Positions 32,766-41,168 of a DNA stretch of 64,000 nt are shown here, in pieces (within the stretch, counting starts at the first letter, position 1; every line of letters starts with the position of its first letter). Origin of the DNA: Actinomadura cremea (GTDB lineage: Bacteria > Actinomycetota > Actinomycetes > Streptosporangiales > Streptosporangiaceae); NCBI RefSeq assembly GCF_014648495.1, contig NZ_BMRF01000002.1:664335-728334 (forward strand), read 5' to 3'. A model generated the notes under the pieces. It saw only the letters and a list, made by a program, of their open reading frames with translations. It ran no database searches and was not told the DNA's origin. A program made the translations under genes and the position numbers.

Positions 32766-33404
32766 ATGAGGTATGGGAGACGAGCCGTTGTGGTGGCGAC
32801 CCTCGGTGCCACGTCGCTGCTCTCGGGATGCGTGCTGCCCGGATCCGGCGACGACGCGAGCGACGCGGAGGCGCCGCCGCCCGCGCCCGCCCCCTCGGCG
32901 GCCGGAACCCCCGCCGCGCCGCAGAACCCCGCGCCCGTCCAGGGCAGCGCCCGGACGACCCCGCCGGGGAGCACGCTGCGCATCGGGGAGCGCGCGGTCG
33001 TCCCGTTCGAGCGTGCCGGGACGACGGGCACGCTCGGCATCACCGTCACCGCGATCCAGCCCGGCGACCAGGCCGCCTTCCGGCGGCGGTTCGGCGCGAA
33101 GGCCACCGGTATGGTGCCGTTCTACATCCGCTACACGGTGGAGAACGTCGGCGGGACCGACCTGTCCCGCAGCAGCGCGCCGCTGCTGTCGGGCGTCGGC
33201 CCCGGCGGCTCGAGCACCGGCGCCGTGGTGATCGGCACGATCCCCGGCTGCGAGCGCGGCCGTCCCGACGACTCGTTCGCCGCGGCCGGCGCGAAGTACG
33301 AGACGTGCAGGCTGCAGGCCGCGCGCGAGGGGAGCACGGTGGCCGGCGCGGAGTACGACGAGAACGGCGCCTACGAGGACAGCCCGATCACGTGGTCGAA
33401 CTGA
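32766..33404 (+). CDS. Lipoprotein with DUF4352-like beta domain
   Basis: A 212-residue secreted lipoprotein: basic start, hydrophobic 8-18 and lipobox LLSGC with Cys at 21. A Pro/Ala-rich spacer (30-65) leads to a beta-sandwich-like domain with IGERAVVPFE and PFYIRYTVENVGG, which resemble DUF4352/TelA-like surface domains. ATG 32766 has AAAGGAAA upstream. A strong hairpin at 33409-33451 ends the unit, so it is not co-transcribed with the signal peptidase gene. Role unknown. Confidence 0.8.
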   Translation: MRYGRRAVVVATLGATSLLSGCVLPGSGDDASDAEAPPPAPAPSAAGTPAAPQNPAPVQGSARTTPPGSTLRIGERAVVPFERAGTTGTLGITVTAIQPGDQAAFRRRFGAKATGMVPFYIRYTVENVGGTDLSRSSAPLLSGVGPGGSSTGAVVIGTIPGCERGRPDDSFAAAGAKYETCRLQAAREGSTVAGAEYDENGAYEDSPITWSN

Positions 33405-33408
33405 CCCC

Positions 33409-33451
33409 GGTCGAGGGGGCGCCCGCGCCAGGCGCTTGCGCCCCCTCGACC
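33409..33451 (+). terminator. Perfect 14-bp hairpin after the lipoprotein gene
   Basis: GGTCGAGGGGGCGC (33409-33422) pairs with GCGCCCCCTCGACC (33438-33451) around a 15-base loop, four bases past the stop codon. It insulates the downstream signal peptidase/peptide locus. No T-run, as is common in actinomycetes. Confidence 0.7.
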
Positions 33452-33538
33452 GCGGGCCGGCCGCGGCGCGACCCGCCGGCGGAGGTGCGCGCCGCCCTGC
33501 ACGCCGACCGACGCCCGCGCGGCTACGATCTGTCGGCC

Positions 33539-34048
33539 ATGAACCGAATGTCGATCTCATGGCGGTTGTCGGGAGCCGCGGCGGCGGGCGCGCTGGCCGC
33601 GCTCTGGTGGGCCCGCCGGAGCCTGGTGGTCGTCACCGTCAGCGGGACGAGCATGACGCCCGCGCTGCGCGACGGCGACCGCGTCCTGGTCCGGCGGCGC
33701 GCCCTGCACCGCGTGCGGCGCGGCGACGTCGTCGTCCTGGAACCGCCCCTCGACGGCCCCTACCTGCCGGGCCCGCCGGGGTCCGGCGGCCGGTTCTGGA
33801 ACGTCAAGCGCGTCGCCGCCCTGCCCGGTGACCCGCTGCCCCCGGACGTCCCGGGCGAGGGCGGCACGGTGCCCGCCGGGACCCTCGCGGTGCTCGGCGA
33901 CGACCCCGGCAGCGTCGACTCCCGCATGCGCGGGGTGTTCCCCGGGGACCGGCTACTGGGCGTGGTGGTGCGTCGCATGAGCGTCAACCGGGCCCCGAGT
34001 CAACGGCCGTCCGATGGCAGAAACCGACCAAGCGGCGACGGGTTTTGA
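33539..34048 (+). CDS. S26 family signal peptidase, probable leader protease of the peptide locus
   Basis: A 169-residue type I signal peptidase-like protein with one N-terminal membrane anchor (about 10-33). Catalytic Ser is S38 in SGTSM and catalytic Lys is K90 in NVKRV; the late box GDDPGSVDSR is also present. It is shorter than a housekeeping LepB, like dedicated processing peptidases. A -10-like TACGAT (33523-33528) lies ten bases upstream of the ATG. It is first of five plus-strand genes with a Cys-rich peptide, MauE-like, TlpA-like and ABC exporter proteins. It probably cuts the peptide near A22-x-A24. Confidence 0.88.
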   Translation: MNRMSISWRLSGAAAAGALAALWWARRSLVVVTVSGTSMTPALRDGDRVLVRRRALHRVRRGDVVVLEPPLDGPYLPGPPGSGGRFWNVKRVAALPGDPLPPDVPGEGGTVPAGTLAVLGDDPGSVDSRMRGVFPGDRLLGVVVRRMSVNRAPSQRPSDGRNRPSGDGF

Positions 34049-34097
34049 GCGCACAATCCACAAGATCGTGTCGCGCCGAAAACCCGACCTTGTTGGA

Positions 34098-34182
34098 GTT
34101 GATCAACGGAGTTAGCTTCTGGGCAGCGAGCGCCGCTCACCCCCGGGAGGCGCTCGAACCCCGCAGCCGGAAGGCACCGGCT
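34098..34182 (+). promoter_or_regulatory. Structured leader before the Cys-rich peptide gene
   Basis: The 152-bp gap before the peptide gene has a palindrome GTTGATCAAC (34098-34107), an 8-bp stem CGAGCGCC/GGCGCTCG (34127-34134 with 34149-34156) and a 6-bp stem AGCCGG/CCGGCT (34165-34170 with 34177-34182). The stems lie just before the ribosome site. The palindrome may be an operator. Confidence 0.4.
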
Positions 34183-34200
34183 CGACCCGAGGAGATCCTC

Positions 34201-34341
34201 ATGATCCGTGCAGTCAACCGCCTGGGCGACCGGATTCTCGGCCGGATCCTGCCCGGCGCGACCGCCCGCGCCGAGCCGTGCTGGTGGACCTCCACCGGCA
34301 TCCGCTGCTGCATCTACGCGGGCAAGACGTACTGCCGGTAG
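34201..34341 (+). CDS. Cys-rich exported peptide precursor, 46 residues
   Basis: The ATG at 34201 has GAGGAG seven bases upstream. Residues 1-24 are a basic amphipathic leader (RAVNRLGDRILGRILPGATARA) ending in A22-x-A24, a signal-peptidase-type site. The predicted mature part is residues 25-46, with four Cys (C27, C36, C37, C45), three aromatic Trp/Tyr next to them and a C-terminal Arg, fit for two disulfides. It sits between the S26 peptidase and genes for redox and export proteins. In-frame TTG 34045 would give a 98-residue form coupled to the peptidase stop, but lacks an equal ribosome site. I know no named family for this peptide. Confidence 0.78.
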   Translation: MIRAVNRLGDRILGRILPGATARAEPCWWTSTGIRCCIYAGKTYCR

Positions 34342-34363
34342 GACGCGGCATCGAGGCCGGATC

Positions 34364-34888
34364 ATGCAGTACGTCGCGCTGACCGCCCGCTGCGTCCTCG
34401 GGGCCGTCCTCCTGGTCGCGGTCCTCGGCAAGGTGCGCGGCCGCGCGGCGTTCACCGGGTTCCGGCTGTCGGTGCCCGGCCTGGCGCCCGGCCTCCCGCC
34501 CACCGCGACGGCCGTCGCCGTCGTGGCCGCGGAGTCGGCCGCCGCCGTCCTGCAGGCGACCGAACGGACCGCGCCGGCCGGCCTCGCGCTGGCCGGCGCG
34601 GTGCTGCTCGCGTTCGCCGCCGCGATCCACCGGACGCTCCGCGCCGGCAGGCCCGCGACCTGCCGCTGCTTCGGCACCGGCTCCGCACCGCTCGGCCGCG
34701 TCCACATCGTGCGCAACCTCGCCCTCACCGCGGTCGCCGCGACCGGCCTCGGCGCGCACCTGGCGGCGTCCGGACCGGTGCATCCCGCGGGCGCGGCCGT
34801 GGCGGCGGCGGTCGCGGGCGTGCTCACCCTCGTGTTCATCTTCTTCGGCGAACTGGCCGACCTGCTGATCGCGCCGGCCGCGCGGTGA
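34364..34888 (+). CDS. MauE/DoxX-like membrane redox protein
   Basis: A 174-residue protein with four membrane helices. The pair C100-x-C102 in ATCRCFG, before the third helix, is the MauE hallmark (CxCFG). MauE works with MauD to form or keep disulfides in methylamine dehydrogenase light chain. Here no such enzyme exists; instead the gene lies 22 bases after the four-Cys peptide and 31 before a MauD/TlpA-like gene. It is likely the membrane partner that passes electrons for disulfide formation or isomerisation in the peptide. Confidence 0.85.
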   Translation: MQYVALTARCVLGAVLLVAVLGKVRGRAAFTGFRLSVPGLAPGLPPTATAVAVVAAESAAAVLQATERTAPAGLALAGAVLLAFAAAIHRTLRAGRPATCRCFGTGSAPLGRVHIVRNLALTAVAATGLGAHLAASGPVHPAGAAVAAAVAGVLTLVFIFFGELADLLIAPAAR

Positions 34889-34919
34889 CGCGGCCCGGCC
34901 AGGCCACAAGGGACCATCG

Positions 34920-35444
34920 TTGCCTTACCTCGTCGCGGGCCTCGTCTTCGTCGGCCTCCTCAGCGCGTTCGACCTGCTCCTGATCCTGGCGGTCGTCCGC
35001 CGCCTCCGCGAGCACGCGCCGCCCGGGGCCGCCGGGCCGCCCGCCCCGTTCACCCCGCCCGGCACCGCGCTGCCCGAGTTCACCGCGACCGGCCTCGACG
35101 GCACCGCCGTCACCCGCGCGTACTTCACCGAGCCGACGATCGTGGGCCTGCTGTCCACCACGTGCGCCTCCTGCCGCGAGCGGCTGCCCGAGTTCGCCGA
35201 CCGCGTCCGCGGCCTGGACGCCCGCCGCGTCCTGGCGGTCGTCGAGGGAGACCGCGCGGACGCCGAACCGTTCGTCGCCGCGCTGTCCCCGCTCGCCACC
35301 GTCGTGGTCGAACCGCCGAACGGGCCGGTGAGCACCGCGTTCGGCCGTCCGGCCTACCCCAGCTTCTACGTCGTCGGCGCGGACGCGGTCGTGACCGCCT
35401 CGACGCTCGCGCCGTCCGGGCTGCCAGTCCCGGCGGCCACGTGA
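34920..35444 (+). CDS. Membrane-anchored TlpA/MauD-like thiol-disulfide protein
   Basis: The 174-residue protein has an N-terminal anchor (3-26) and an outer thioredoxin-like domain with C82-A-S-C85. The local sequence LLSTTCASCRERLPEF matches TlpA/MauD redoxins. The start is a TTG with AAGGGA upstream. Its last four bases overlap the ABC exporter gene (GTGA). With the MauE-like protein it forms a redox pair for cysteines of the peptide encoded at 34201-34341. Direction, oxidase or isomerase, cannot be read from sequence. Confidence 0.87.
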   Translation: MPYLVAGLVFVGLLSAFDLLLILAVVRRLREHAPPGAAGPPAPFTPPGTALPEFTATGLDGTAVTRAYFTEPTIVGLLSTTCASCRERLPEFADRVRGLDARRVLAVVEGDRADAEPFVAALSPLATVVVEPPNGPVSTAFGRPAYPSFYVVGADAVVTASTLAPSGLPVPAAT

Positions 35445-37234
35445 GCGGAGCCGGGACGGTCCGGCGGGCGGGGGCCGTCGCCGCGCTGGCGTGGCGGGCG
35501 CACCGGAGCGCGACCACCGCGTCCGTGCTCCTCGCCGTGCTCGCCGGGTCGGCCCCGGTCGCGACCGCGTGGCTGACCAAGCTCGTCCTGGACGGCCTCG
35601 CCCGCGGAGCCGACCGGGACGTCCTGGCGCTCCTGGCCGCCGGGCTCGCGGCCTGCGGGCTGTGCGTCATCGTCGTGCCGCACGCCTCGACCTACGCGCA
35701 GGCCCAGCTGCGCCGGGCGGTGCGCGCCCGGGTCGTCGACCGCCTGTTCGGGGCGGTCAACGCCGACGCGGGACTGCGCCGCCTCGAGGACCCGGCGTTC
35801 CAGGACCGCCTTCGCCTGGCGCACGAGTCCAGCCAGCACGCGCCCGACCGGCTGATCGGCGGCGCCCTGACCATCGGCCAGTCGGTCATCACCATGACCG
35901 GCTTCGTCGGCACCCTCCTGGTGATCAACCCGCCGCTGGTCGCGGTGATCTTCCTGGCGGCGCTGCCCGCGTTCTGGATCCAGCTCGGGCTGAGCCGGGA
36001 ACGGGCCCGCACGATGTGGAAGATCAGCCCCGGCATGCGCCGCGAGGTCTTCTACGGGGAGCTGCTGTCCCGGCCGGAGGCCGCCAAGGAGGTGCGCCTG
36101 TTCGGCCTGGGCGACTTCTTCCGCACCCGGATGCTCGGCGAGGTCCGCTCGACCAACGACGCCGAACGCCGGGTCGACCTGAAGACCCTGCGCGGCCAGT
36201 CGCTGCTGGCCCTCGCCGGCAGCGCCGTCGCGGGCGCCGGACTGGTGTGGGCCGTCCTCGCGGCCGCGTCCGGCGACCTCACCGCCGGCGACGTGACCGT
36301 CTTCGTCGCCGCCGTCGCCGGGGTCCAGGCGTCGCTGACGTCGGTCATCGACCGGTGGGCGGACGCGCACAACGCCCTGCTGATGTTCGGGCACTTCTCC
36401 ACCATCGTCGCGGCCGAGCCCGCCATGCCCGCACGTCCGGGCCGTCCCGTCCCCGCCCTGCGCCGGGGCGTCGAGTTCCGCGACGTCTGGTTCCGCTACG
36501 GCGACGACCACCCGTGGATCCTGCGCGGCATCGACCTGTTCGTCCCGTTCGGCCACAGCGTCGCCCTCGTCGGCGTCAACGGCGCGGGCAAGAGCACCCT
36601 CGTCAAGCTGCTGTGCCGCCTGTACGACCCGGACAAGGGCTCGGTCCGCTGGGACGGCGTCGACCTGTGCGACGTGGACCCCGCGGAGCTGCGCGAACGG
36701 ATCGGCGTGGTGTTCCAGGACTTCATGGAGTACGACCTCACCGCCGCCGACAACGTCGCGCTGGGCGACCTGAGCGCCCGCGACGACCCGCGCCGCGTCC
36801 GGGAGGCCGCCGACCGGGCCGGCGTCCACGACGCGATCGAGGCGCTGCCGCGCGGCTACGACACCATGCTGAGCCGCATCTTCGGCGGCCACGACGAGGA
36901 GTCCGGCGTCGCCCTGTCGGGCGGGCAGTGGCAGCGCCTCGCCCTCGCCCGCGCCCTCCTGCGCCGCGACCGGGACCTGCTCCTGCTGGACGAGCCCAGC
37001 TCGGGCCTCGACGCGGACGCCGAGGCCGCCGTCCACGCGTCCCTCCGCCGCCACCGGCACGGTCGCACCAGCGTCCTCATCTCGCACCGGCTCGGCACCG
37101 TCCGCGACGCCGACCTCATCGTCGTCCTGAGCGAGGGCCGCATCGTCGAACGCGGAACGCACGACGAGCTGATGGCCCTGGACGGCGAGTACGCGCGCCT
37201 CTTCACCCTGCAGGCGACCGGCTACGATTCCTGA
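35441..37234 (+). CDS. ABC exporter, fused membrane and ATPase domains
   Basis: A 597-residue half-size exporter: six membrane helices (about 15-300) then an ATPase with Walker A GVNGAGKST (378-386), signature LSGGQWQR and Walker B LLLLDEPSSGLD. It lacks the N-terminal C39 peptidase of bacteriocin exporters, which fits the separate S26 peptidase in the locus. The GTG overlaps the redoxin stop by four bases. It should export the Cys-rich peptide or its leader-bearing form, working as a homodimer. Confidence 0.93.
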   Translation: MSGAGTVRRAGAVAALAWRAHRSATTASVLLAVLAGSAPVATAWLTKLVLDGLARGADRDVLALLAAGLAACGLCVIVVPHASTYAQAQLRRAVRARVVDRLFGAVNADAGLRRLEDPAFQDRLRLAHESSQHAPDRLIGGALTIGQSVITMTGFVGTLLVINPPLVAVIFLAALPAFWIQLGLSRERARTMWKISPGMRREVFYGELLSRPEAAKEVRLFGLGDFFRTRMLGEVRSTNDAERRVDLKTLRGQSLLALAGSAVAGAGLVWAVLAAASGDLTAGDVTVFVAAVAGVQASLTSVIDRWADAHNALLMFGHFSTIVAAEPAMPARPGRPVPALRRGVEFRDVWFRYGDDHPWILRGIDLFVPFGHSVALVGVNGAGKSTLVKLLCRLYDPDKGSVRWDGVDLCDVDPAELRERIGVVFQDFMEYDLTAADNVALGDLSARDDPRRVREAADRAGVHDAIEALPRGYDTMLSRIFGGHDEESGVALSGGQWQRLALARALLRRDRDLLLLDEPSSGLDADAEAAVHASLRRHRHGRTSVLISHRLGTVRDADLIVVLSEGRIVERGTHDELMALDGEYARLFTLQATGYDS

Positions 37235-37251
37235 CCCGCCCCGGGACGGCG

Positions 37252-37665
37252 TCAGGCGGCCGAGCCGCTGATGTTGACCATCCAGACGATGCCGAAGCGG
37301 TCGGTGCACTGGCCGTACTCGTCGCCCCACATCTGCATCTCCAGCGGGACCGCCACGGTGCCGCTCTCGGAGAGCTTCGTCCAGTAGCCGCGCAGCGTGT
37401 CGGCGTCGTCGCCGCTCAGACTGATCGTGATGTTGTCGCCGGGGTTGTACGGCATGCCGGGCGGGCTGTCGGCGCCCATGATCGTGTAGCCCCGCTCGGA
37501 GCGCAGCATGCCGTGCATGATCTTCTCGGCCCCGGGCGCGTTCGGGTCGCCGTACTCGCCGAAGGTGTGCATCACCAGTTCGCCGCCGAAGACGGACCGG
37601 TAGAACTCCATCGCCTCCCGGGCGTCGCCGTCGAAGCTGATGTACGGATTGAGCTGCGATGTCAC
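37252..37665 (-). CDS. VOC superfamily protein, PhnB/YjdN-like
   Basis: A 137-residue vicinal-oxygen-chelate fold protein. Features are the opening NPYISFDGDAREAMEFYRSVF, the LRSERGYTIMGAD strand and the end DRFGIVWMVN, as in PhnB/YjdN. Related proteins act as dioxygenases, glyoxalases or binding proteins, and many PhnB-like members have no known activity. It is convergent with the exporter gene, 17 bases apart, and stands alone. Confidence 0.9.
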   Translation of the reverse strand: MTSQLNPYISFDGDAREAMEFYRSVFGGELVMHTFGEYGDPNAPGAEKIMHGMLRSERGYTIMGADSPPGMPYNPGDNITISLSGDDADTLRGYWTKLSESGTVAVPLEMQMWGDEYGQCTDRFGIVWMVNISGSAA

Positions 37666-37821
37666 CGAGTGCCCCCGTCGAGAAAGCCGGAACCGGGTCG
37701 GGCTTCGATCCTCACAGCCCGTCCGCGCGGGCGGCTACCGGCATTCGGATTCGGCATGGTCGAGCTTCGGTAAAAGCGACCGGAGGGACGGCGGCCCGCG
37801 AAAGGCGCCGAAATGACCACC

Positions 37822-37850
37822 GGGCATTCGCCGTCACGCTGCGAATGCCC
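37822..37850 (-). terminator. Perfect 10-bp hairpin downstream of tRNA-Lys
   Basis: GGGCATTCGC (37822-37831) pairs with GCGAATGCCC (37841-37850) around a nine-base loop, 14 bases past the tRNA 3' end on the minus strand, followed by a T-containing stretch. A clear terminator for the tRNA transcript. Confidence 0.75.
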
Positions 37851-37864
37851 AGGAAGTTGCGGGG

Positions 37865-37937
37865 TGCGCCGTCAGGGACTTGAACCCCGAACCCGCGGAT
37901 TAAGAGTCCGCTGCTCTGCCAATTGAGCTAACGGCGC
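37865..37937 (-). tRNA. tRNA-Lys (CTT)
   Basis: A 73-base cloverleaf: acceptor GCGCCGT pairs with ACGGCGC, the D-loop has AGCTCAATTGGCAGAGC, the anticodon stem GCGGA/TCCGC encloses loop CTCTTAA with anticodon CTT, and the T-arm has GGTTCAAGTCC. CCA is not encoded. Terminator at 37822-37850. Confidence 0.97.
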
Positions 37938-38022
37938 CTGTCGATCGGGCCTCCGGCCGTGGCCGGTGTCCCTGGCGACAGGAAGAACAGTATCAGGAGG
38001 TGTGGGGCAGTGCGAATCGGTT

Positions 38023-38592
38023 TCAGTCCTTGGCCGGCATGGCGCTCATCAGGCCGCGCCAGAGGGCGATGGCGGTGGCGCGGGAGCTGACGCCGAGCTT
38101 GGCATAGATCCGGTTGACGTGGTTCTTGATCGTCTTCTCGCTGAGGAAGAGCTGCCGGGCGATCTCGCCGTTGGAGCGGCCGGTGGCGATGAGGTCCATC
38201 ACCTCGGCCTCGCGGGCGGACAGGCCGAGCGAGACGCGGGAGGCGTCGCGGACGCCGCGGATCAGGTCGTGCGGGGTGAAGGCGCCGGGGACCAGGTGGC
38301 CGCACGCGCCGTCCCGGACGGCCGGTTCGACGGCGGCGTCGCCGGGCGCGGCCAGGACGAACACGCGCGCGGTGCGGCCCAGCGCGGCCGCGAGCCGGGC
38401 CGCGGCGGCGTCCACGAGGACGACGTCGGGGCGCAGGCGTTCGGCGAGGGCGAGGGCGGAGGACGCCTCGGACGTCTCGGCGACGACGGAGAGTTCGTCG
38501 CTGGACTCCAGCAGGGCGATCACACCGGCGCGGACGCGGGGGTCGCCGTCGACCACCAGCACGCGCAGGGGGGCCGTTTCATCGACACTCAT
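38023..38592 (-). CDS. Orphan NarL/LuxR-type response regulator with atypical receiver
   Basis: A 189-residue protein with a receiver (10-120) and LuxR helix-turn-helix (about 123-185, [20 protein letters not shown]). The acidic pocket has D15, D17 and the acceptor D61, but the conserved Lys after GHL is absent (VPGAF), and the segment after D61 is shortened. It may not respond to phosphorylation in the usual way. It is divergent from the two-component pair with 177 bases between and has no kinase of its own. Confidence 0.88.
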   Translation of the reverse strand: MSVDETAPLRVLVVDGDPRVRAGVIALLESSDELSVVAETSEASSALALAERLRPDVVLVDAAAARLAAALGRTARVFVLAAPGDAAVEPAVRDGACGHLVPGAFTPHDLIRGVRDASRVSLGLSAREAEVMDLIATGRSNGEIARQLFLSEKTIKNHVNRIYAKLGVSSRATAIALWRGLMSAMPAKD

Positions 38593-38769
38593 CCGTTGCC
38601 CTTGGGGTGTCGTTGACAGGTATGAAGACGGAGCATAACCGGCCGGTGATCCATAGTCGATGGTGCCGGGCGGGACGGACGCGCGGTGCGATCTCCGCCG
38701 GACGGCAGAGGCGGCATCGTGCGCGCGGGGCGATCCTGGTGGGATGTCCGGGAAGGGACGGCCAGGAAA

Positions 38770-39423
38770 ATGACGATTCGGGTGCTGATCGCCGACGATC
38801 AGGAGATGGTTCGCCGCGGGGTGCGGGAGATCCTCGGGAGCGATCCCGGCATCGAGGTGGTGGGGGAGGCCGCGGACGGTGTCGCGGCGCTGGAGCTGGC
38901 GGGACGGCTGCGTCCCGACGTGGCGCTGGTCGACGTGCGCATGCCCGGACTGGACGGGCTCGAGGTGACCCGGCGGCTCGCGGGCCCGGACGCGCCCGTC
39001 CGGGCGAAGGTCGTGATCCTGACGACGTTCGACCTGGACGAGTACGTGTATCCGGCACTGCGGCACGGTGCGACCGGGTTCGTTCTCAAGCGGTCGGGTC
39101 CGGCGCTGATCATCGAGGCGGTGCGGGCGGCGATGAGCGGGGACAGCCTGATCAGCCCGTCGATCACCGTGCGGCTGCTGCGGCACGTGACCGAGCCGGT
39201 GCGGCGGCCGGAGCCGCCGCCGGAGCCGCTGACCGAGCGCGAGAAGGAGATCGCCGGGCACGTGGCGCAGGGCAAGAGCAACGCCGACATCGCGGCGGAG
39301 CTGTTCATCTCGCCGGGGACCGTGAAGACGCATCTGGCGAGCGTCCAGCGCAAGCTCGGCGCGCGGAACCGGGTGGGGGTCGCCGTGCACGCGTGGGAGA
39401 TGGGCTATGCGTCGCGAGGTTGA
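38770..39423 (+). CDS. NarL family response regulator
   Basis: A 217-residue regulator with a full receiver (D9, D10, acceptor D55, K107) and a LuxR DNA-binding domain ([18 protein letters not shown]). The ATG at 38770 lies just after AGGAAA. The kinase gene begins inside its last 17 bases, so both are produced together, with regulator before kinase. Downstream ABC genes are the probable target, as in antibiotic- or envelope-stress modules. Confidence 0.94.
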   Translation: MTIRVLIADDQEMVRRGVREILGSDPGIEVVGEAADGVAALELAGRLRPDVALVDVRMPGLDGLEVTRRLAGPDAPVRAKVVILTTFDLDEYVYPALRHGATGFVLKRSGPALIIEAVRAAMSGDSLISPSITVRLLRHVTEPVRRPEPPPEPLTEREKEIAGHVAQGKSNADIAAELFISPGTVKTHLASVQRKLGARNRVGVAVHAWEMGYASRG

Positions 39424-40600
39424 GCCGGGATGGCGCGCGGCCGTCGCCGTGGCGGTGGCCGTACTGGTGGCCGCGTCGGGGTTCGCGGCGTACCCGTACG
39501 GGCCGGTGGTCTCGGTTCCGGCGGCCGTGGCGGCGGTGGCCGTGCTGGTGCGCTGGCCGTACCGGGGCGTGCCGCTGGGCGCGGCGCTGGCGGTGACGGT
39601 CGCGGTCTCGCTGGCGGCGAGTCTCGTCTACCGGGGGCCGCAGGCGCCGATCGGCGTGTACTGCCTGGTCGAGGTCCCGGCGCTGCTGGTGCTGATCGGA
39701 CGGGTCGTGCGGCGGGAGCCGCCGCGCGGCGCGGTCGTGCTCGCGGCGGGACTGACGGCGGCGATGCTGGGCCTGTCGGTGCGGGCGGCGCTGCGGTCGC
39801 CGATGCCCGCGCGGGTGGAGGCGCTCGCCGTCGGCTCGGTGCTGTTCCTGATCCTGGTCGCCTGCGCGGTCGGGGTCGGCCTCTACCTGCGGGGACTGGA
39901 CGTGCGGCGGGTGGCGGCCGTCGCGGACGCGCGGCGGTCGCAGCGGCTCGCGCTGGCGCGCGACCTGCACGACTTCGTCGCGCACGAGGTGACCGGGATC
40001 GTCCTGGAGGCGCAGGCCGCGCAGCTGCGGGACCTCGGGACGGACGAGTCGCGCGGGGTGCAGCGGCGGATCGAGGAGGCGGCGCTGCGGGCGCTCGACT
40101 CGATGGACGAGACCCTGCAGGCGTTGCGCGACCCGGACGAGGGCACGTCCGGGGACCTGCCGCCGACCCGCCTGTACGGGCTGGGCGACCTGCCCGAGCT
40201 GGTCGAGCGGTTCGCGGGCGGCGGGGTGCCGCGGGCCGAGCTGGACATGGACCCCGCGCTGGCGGGGCGCCTCTCGCGGGAGGCGGACGGGACGGCGTAC
40301 CGGCTGGTGCTCGAGGCGCTGACGAACGTCCGGCGGCACGCGCGGCGGGCCACCCGGGTGCGGGTGACGGTCGGCGAGGCCGTCCCGTCCGCCGTGGAGC
40401 TGCGGGTCCGCGACGACGGCGGCACGGGCGGGCGCGGCGGGATGGCGGGCCTCGCGCGGGTGCGGCGGCGGGCGGGCGGCACCGGCCTGGCCGAGCTGGA
40501 CGCGCGCGTCCGGGCGCACGGCGGGACGCTGACGGCCGGGCCGGACGGGGACGGCTGGACGGTCGTGTGCGTGCTGCCCACCGGCCGCGCGCGGGACTGA
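39407..40600 (+). CDS. Sensor histidine kinase, HisKA_3 type
   Basis: A 397-residue membrane kinase with about six helices in the first 165 residues and almost no outer domain. The phosphoacceptor is H188 in [11 protein letters not shown]; the N-box [10 protein letters not shown] and a G-rich lid follow. Such short-loop kinases sense signals in or near the membrane. It overlaps the regulator gene and precedes a lipoprotein-ABC operon by 176 bases. Confidence 0.93.
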   Translation: MRREVEPGWRAAVAVAVAVLVAASGFAAYPYGPVVSVPAAVAAVAVLVRWPYRGVPLGAALAVTVAVSLAASLVYRGPQAPIGVYCLVEVPALLVLIGRVVRREPPRGAVVLAAGLTAAMLGLSVRAALRSPMPARVEALAVGSVLFLILVACAVGVGLYLRGLDVRRVAAVADARRSQRLALARDLHDFVAHEVTGIVLEAQAAQLRDLGTDESRGVQRRIEEAALRALDSMDETLQALRDPDEGTSGDLPPTRLYGLGDLPELVERFAGGGVPRAELDMDPALAGRLSREADGTAYRLVLEALTNVRRHARRATRVRVTVGEAVPSAVELRVRDDGGTGGRGGMAGLARVRRRAGGTGLAELDARVRAHGGTLTAGPDGDGWTVVCVLPTGRARD

Positions 40601-40776
40601 ACCCTCCCGCGCACCTGGCGGGCCGGGCACTCGCGTACGGCGTCGACCCGTGCGCCCCCGAGGGCCGGCCGGCGTCGTGAGCCCCCGGATATCTGCCGAA
40701 CGGGAGATGTGGCGTGCCACCGGCGGGCCGGAGGCTGGGGGAGTGCCGCTCGACGGGGCACCTCAGGAGGATTTCG

Positions 40777-41166
40777 ATGAAAACCAGAAAGACCACGCCG
40801 GTCTCGGTGTTCGCGGCCGTCGTGCTGGCCGCCGGTCTCAGCGGCGGCTGCGTCGCCGACGCCGACAAGGCCGACCCGGTGAGCCGGACGTTCCCGCTCA
40901 CCGGCGCCACGCTGAACGTCAAGGCGCACGACGTCCCCACCGACCTGGTCGCGGCCGACCGGAAGGACGTGAAGGTCACCCGCTGGTTCGACGACAAGAG
41001 CCCCTGGTCGGACGCGTGGTGGCGGCTGGAGGACGGCGTCCTCGACATGGCGGCGAGCTGCAGCGGCATCGCGAACTGCGACGCGCGGTTCCGCGTCGAG
41101 GTGCCGCGCGGCGTCCGGGTGCTGCGCGACGGAGGGCCGACGGATCTGGTCGGGGCGGGGGAGTGA
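40777..41166 (+). CDS. Small lipoprotein of the ABC operon, truncated DUF4097-like
   Basis: A 129-residue lipoprotein with lipobox LSGGC (Cys at about 27) and AGGAGG six bases upstream of ATG. The body resembles the start of DUF4097 beta-helix proteins (TLNVKAHDVPTDL, VEVPRGVRVL) but stops where the repeats would begin. It is four to seven bases from the ATPase gene and probably works outside the membrane with the transporter or as sensor of the two-component system. Confidence 0.75.
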   Translation: MKTRKTTPVSVFAAVVLAAGLSGGCVADADKADPVSRTFPLTGATLNVKAHDVPTDLVAADRKDVKVTRWFDDKSPWSDAWWRLEDGVLDMAASCSGIANCDARFRVEVPRGVRVLRDGGPTDLVGAGE

Positions 41167-41168
41167 CG

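Noticed and set aside
34045-34341. 98-residue form of the Cys-rich peptide starting at TTG 34045
   Set aside because: The extra 52 residues are poorly structured and the internal ATG at 34201 has a far better ribosome site. It is kept only as an alternative start.
37865-37937. Integrated element at tRNA-Lys
   Set aside because: No integrase gene or repeated tRNA 3' end is visible on either side in the window.
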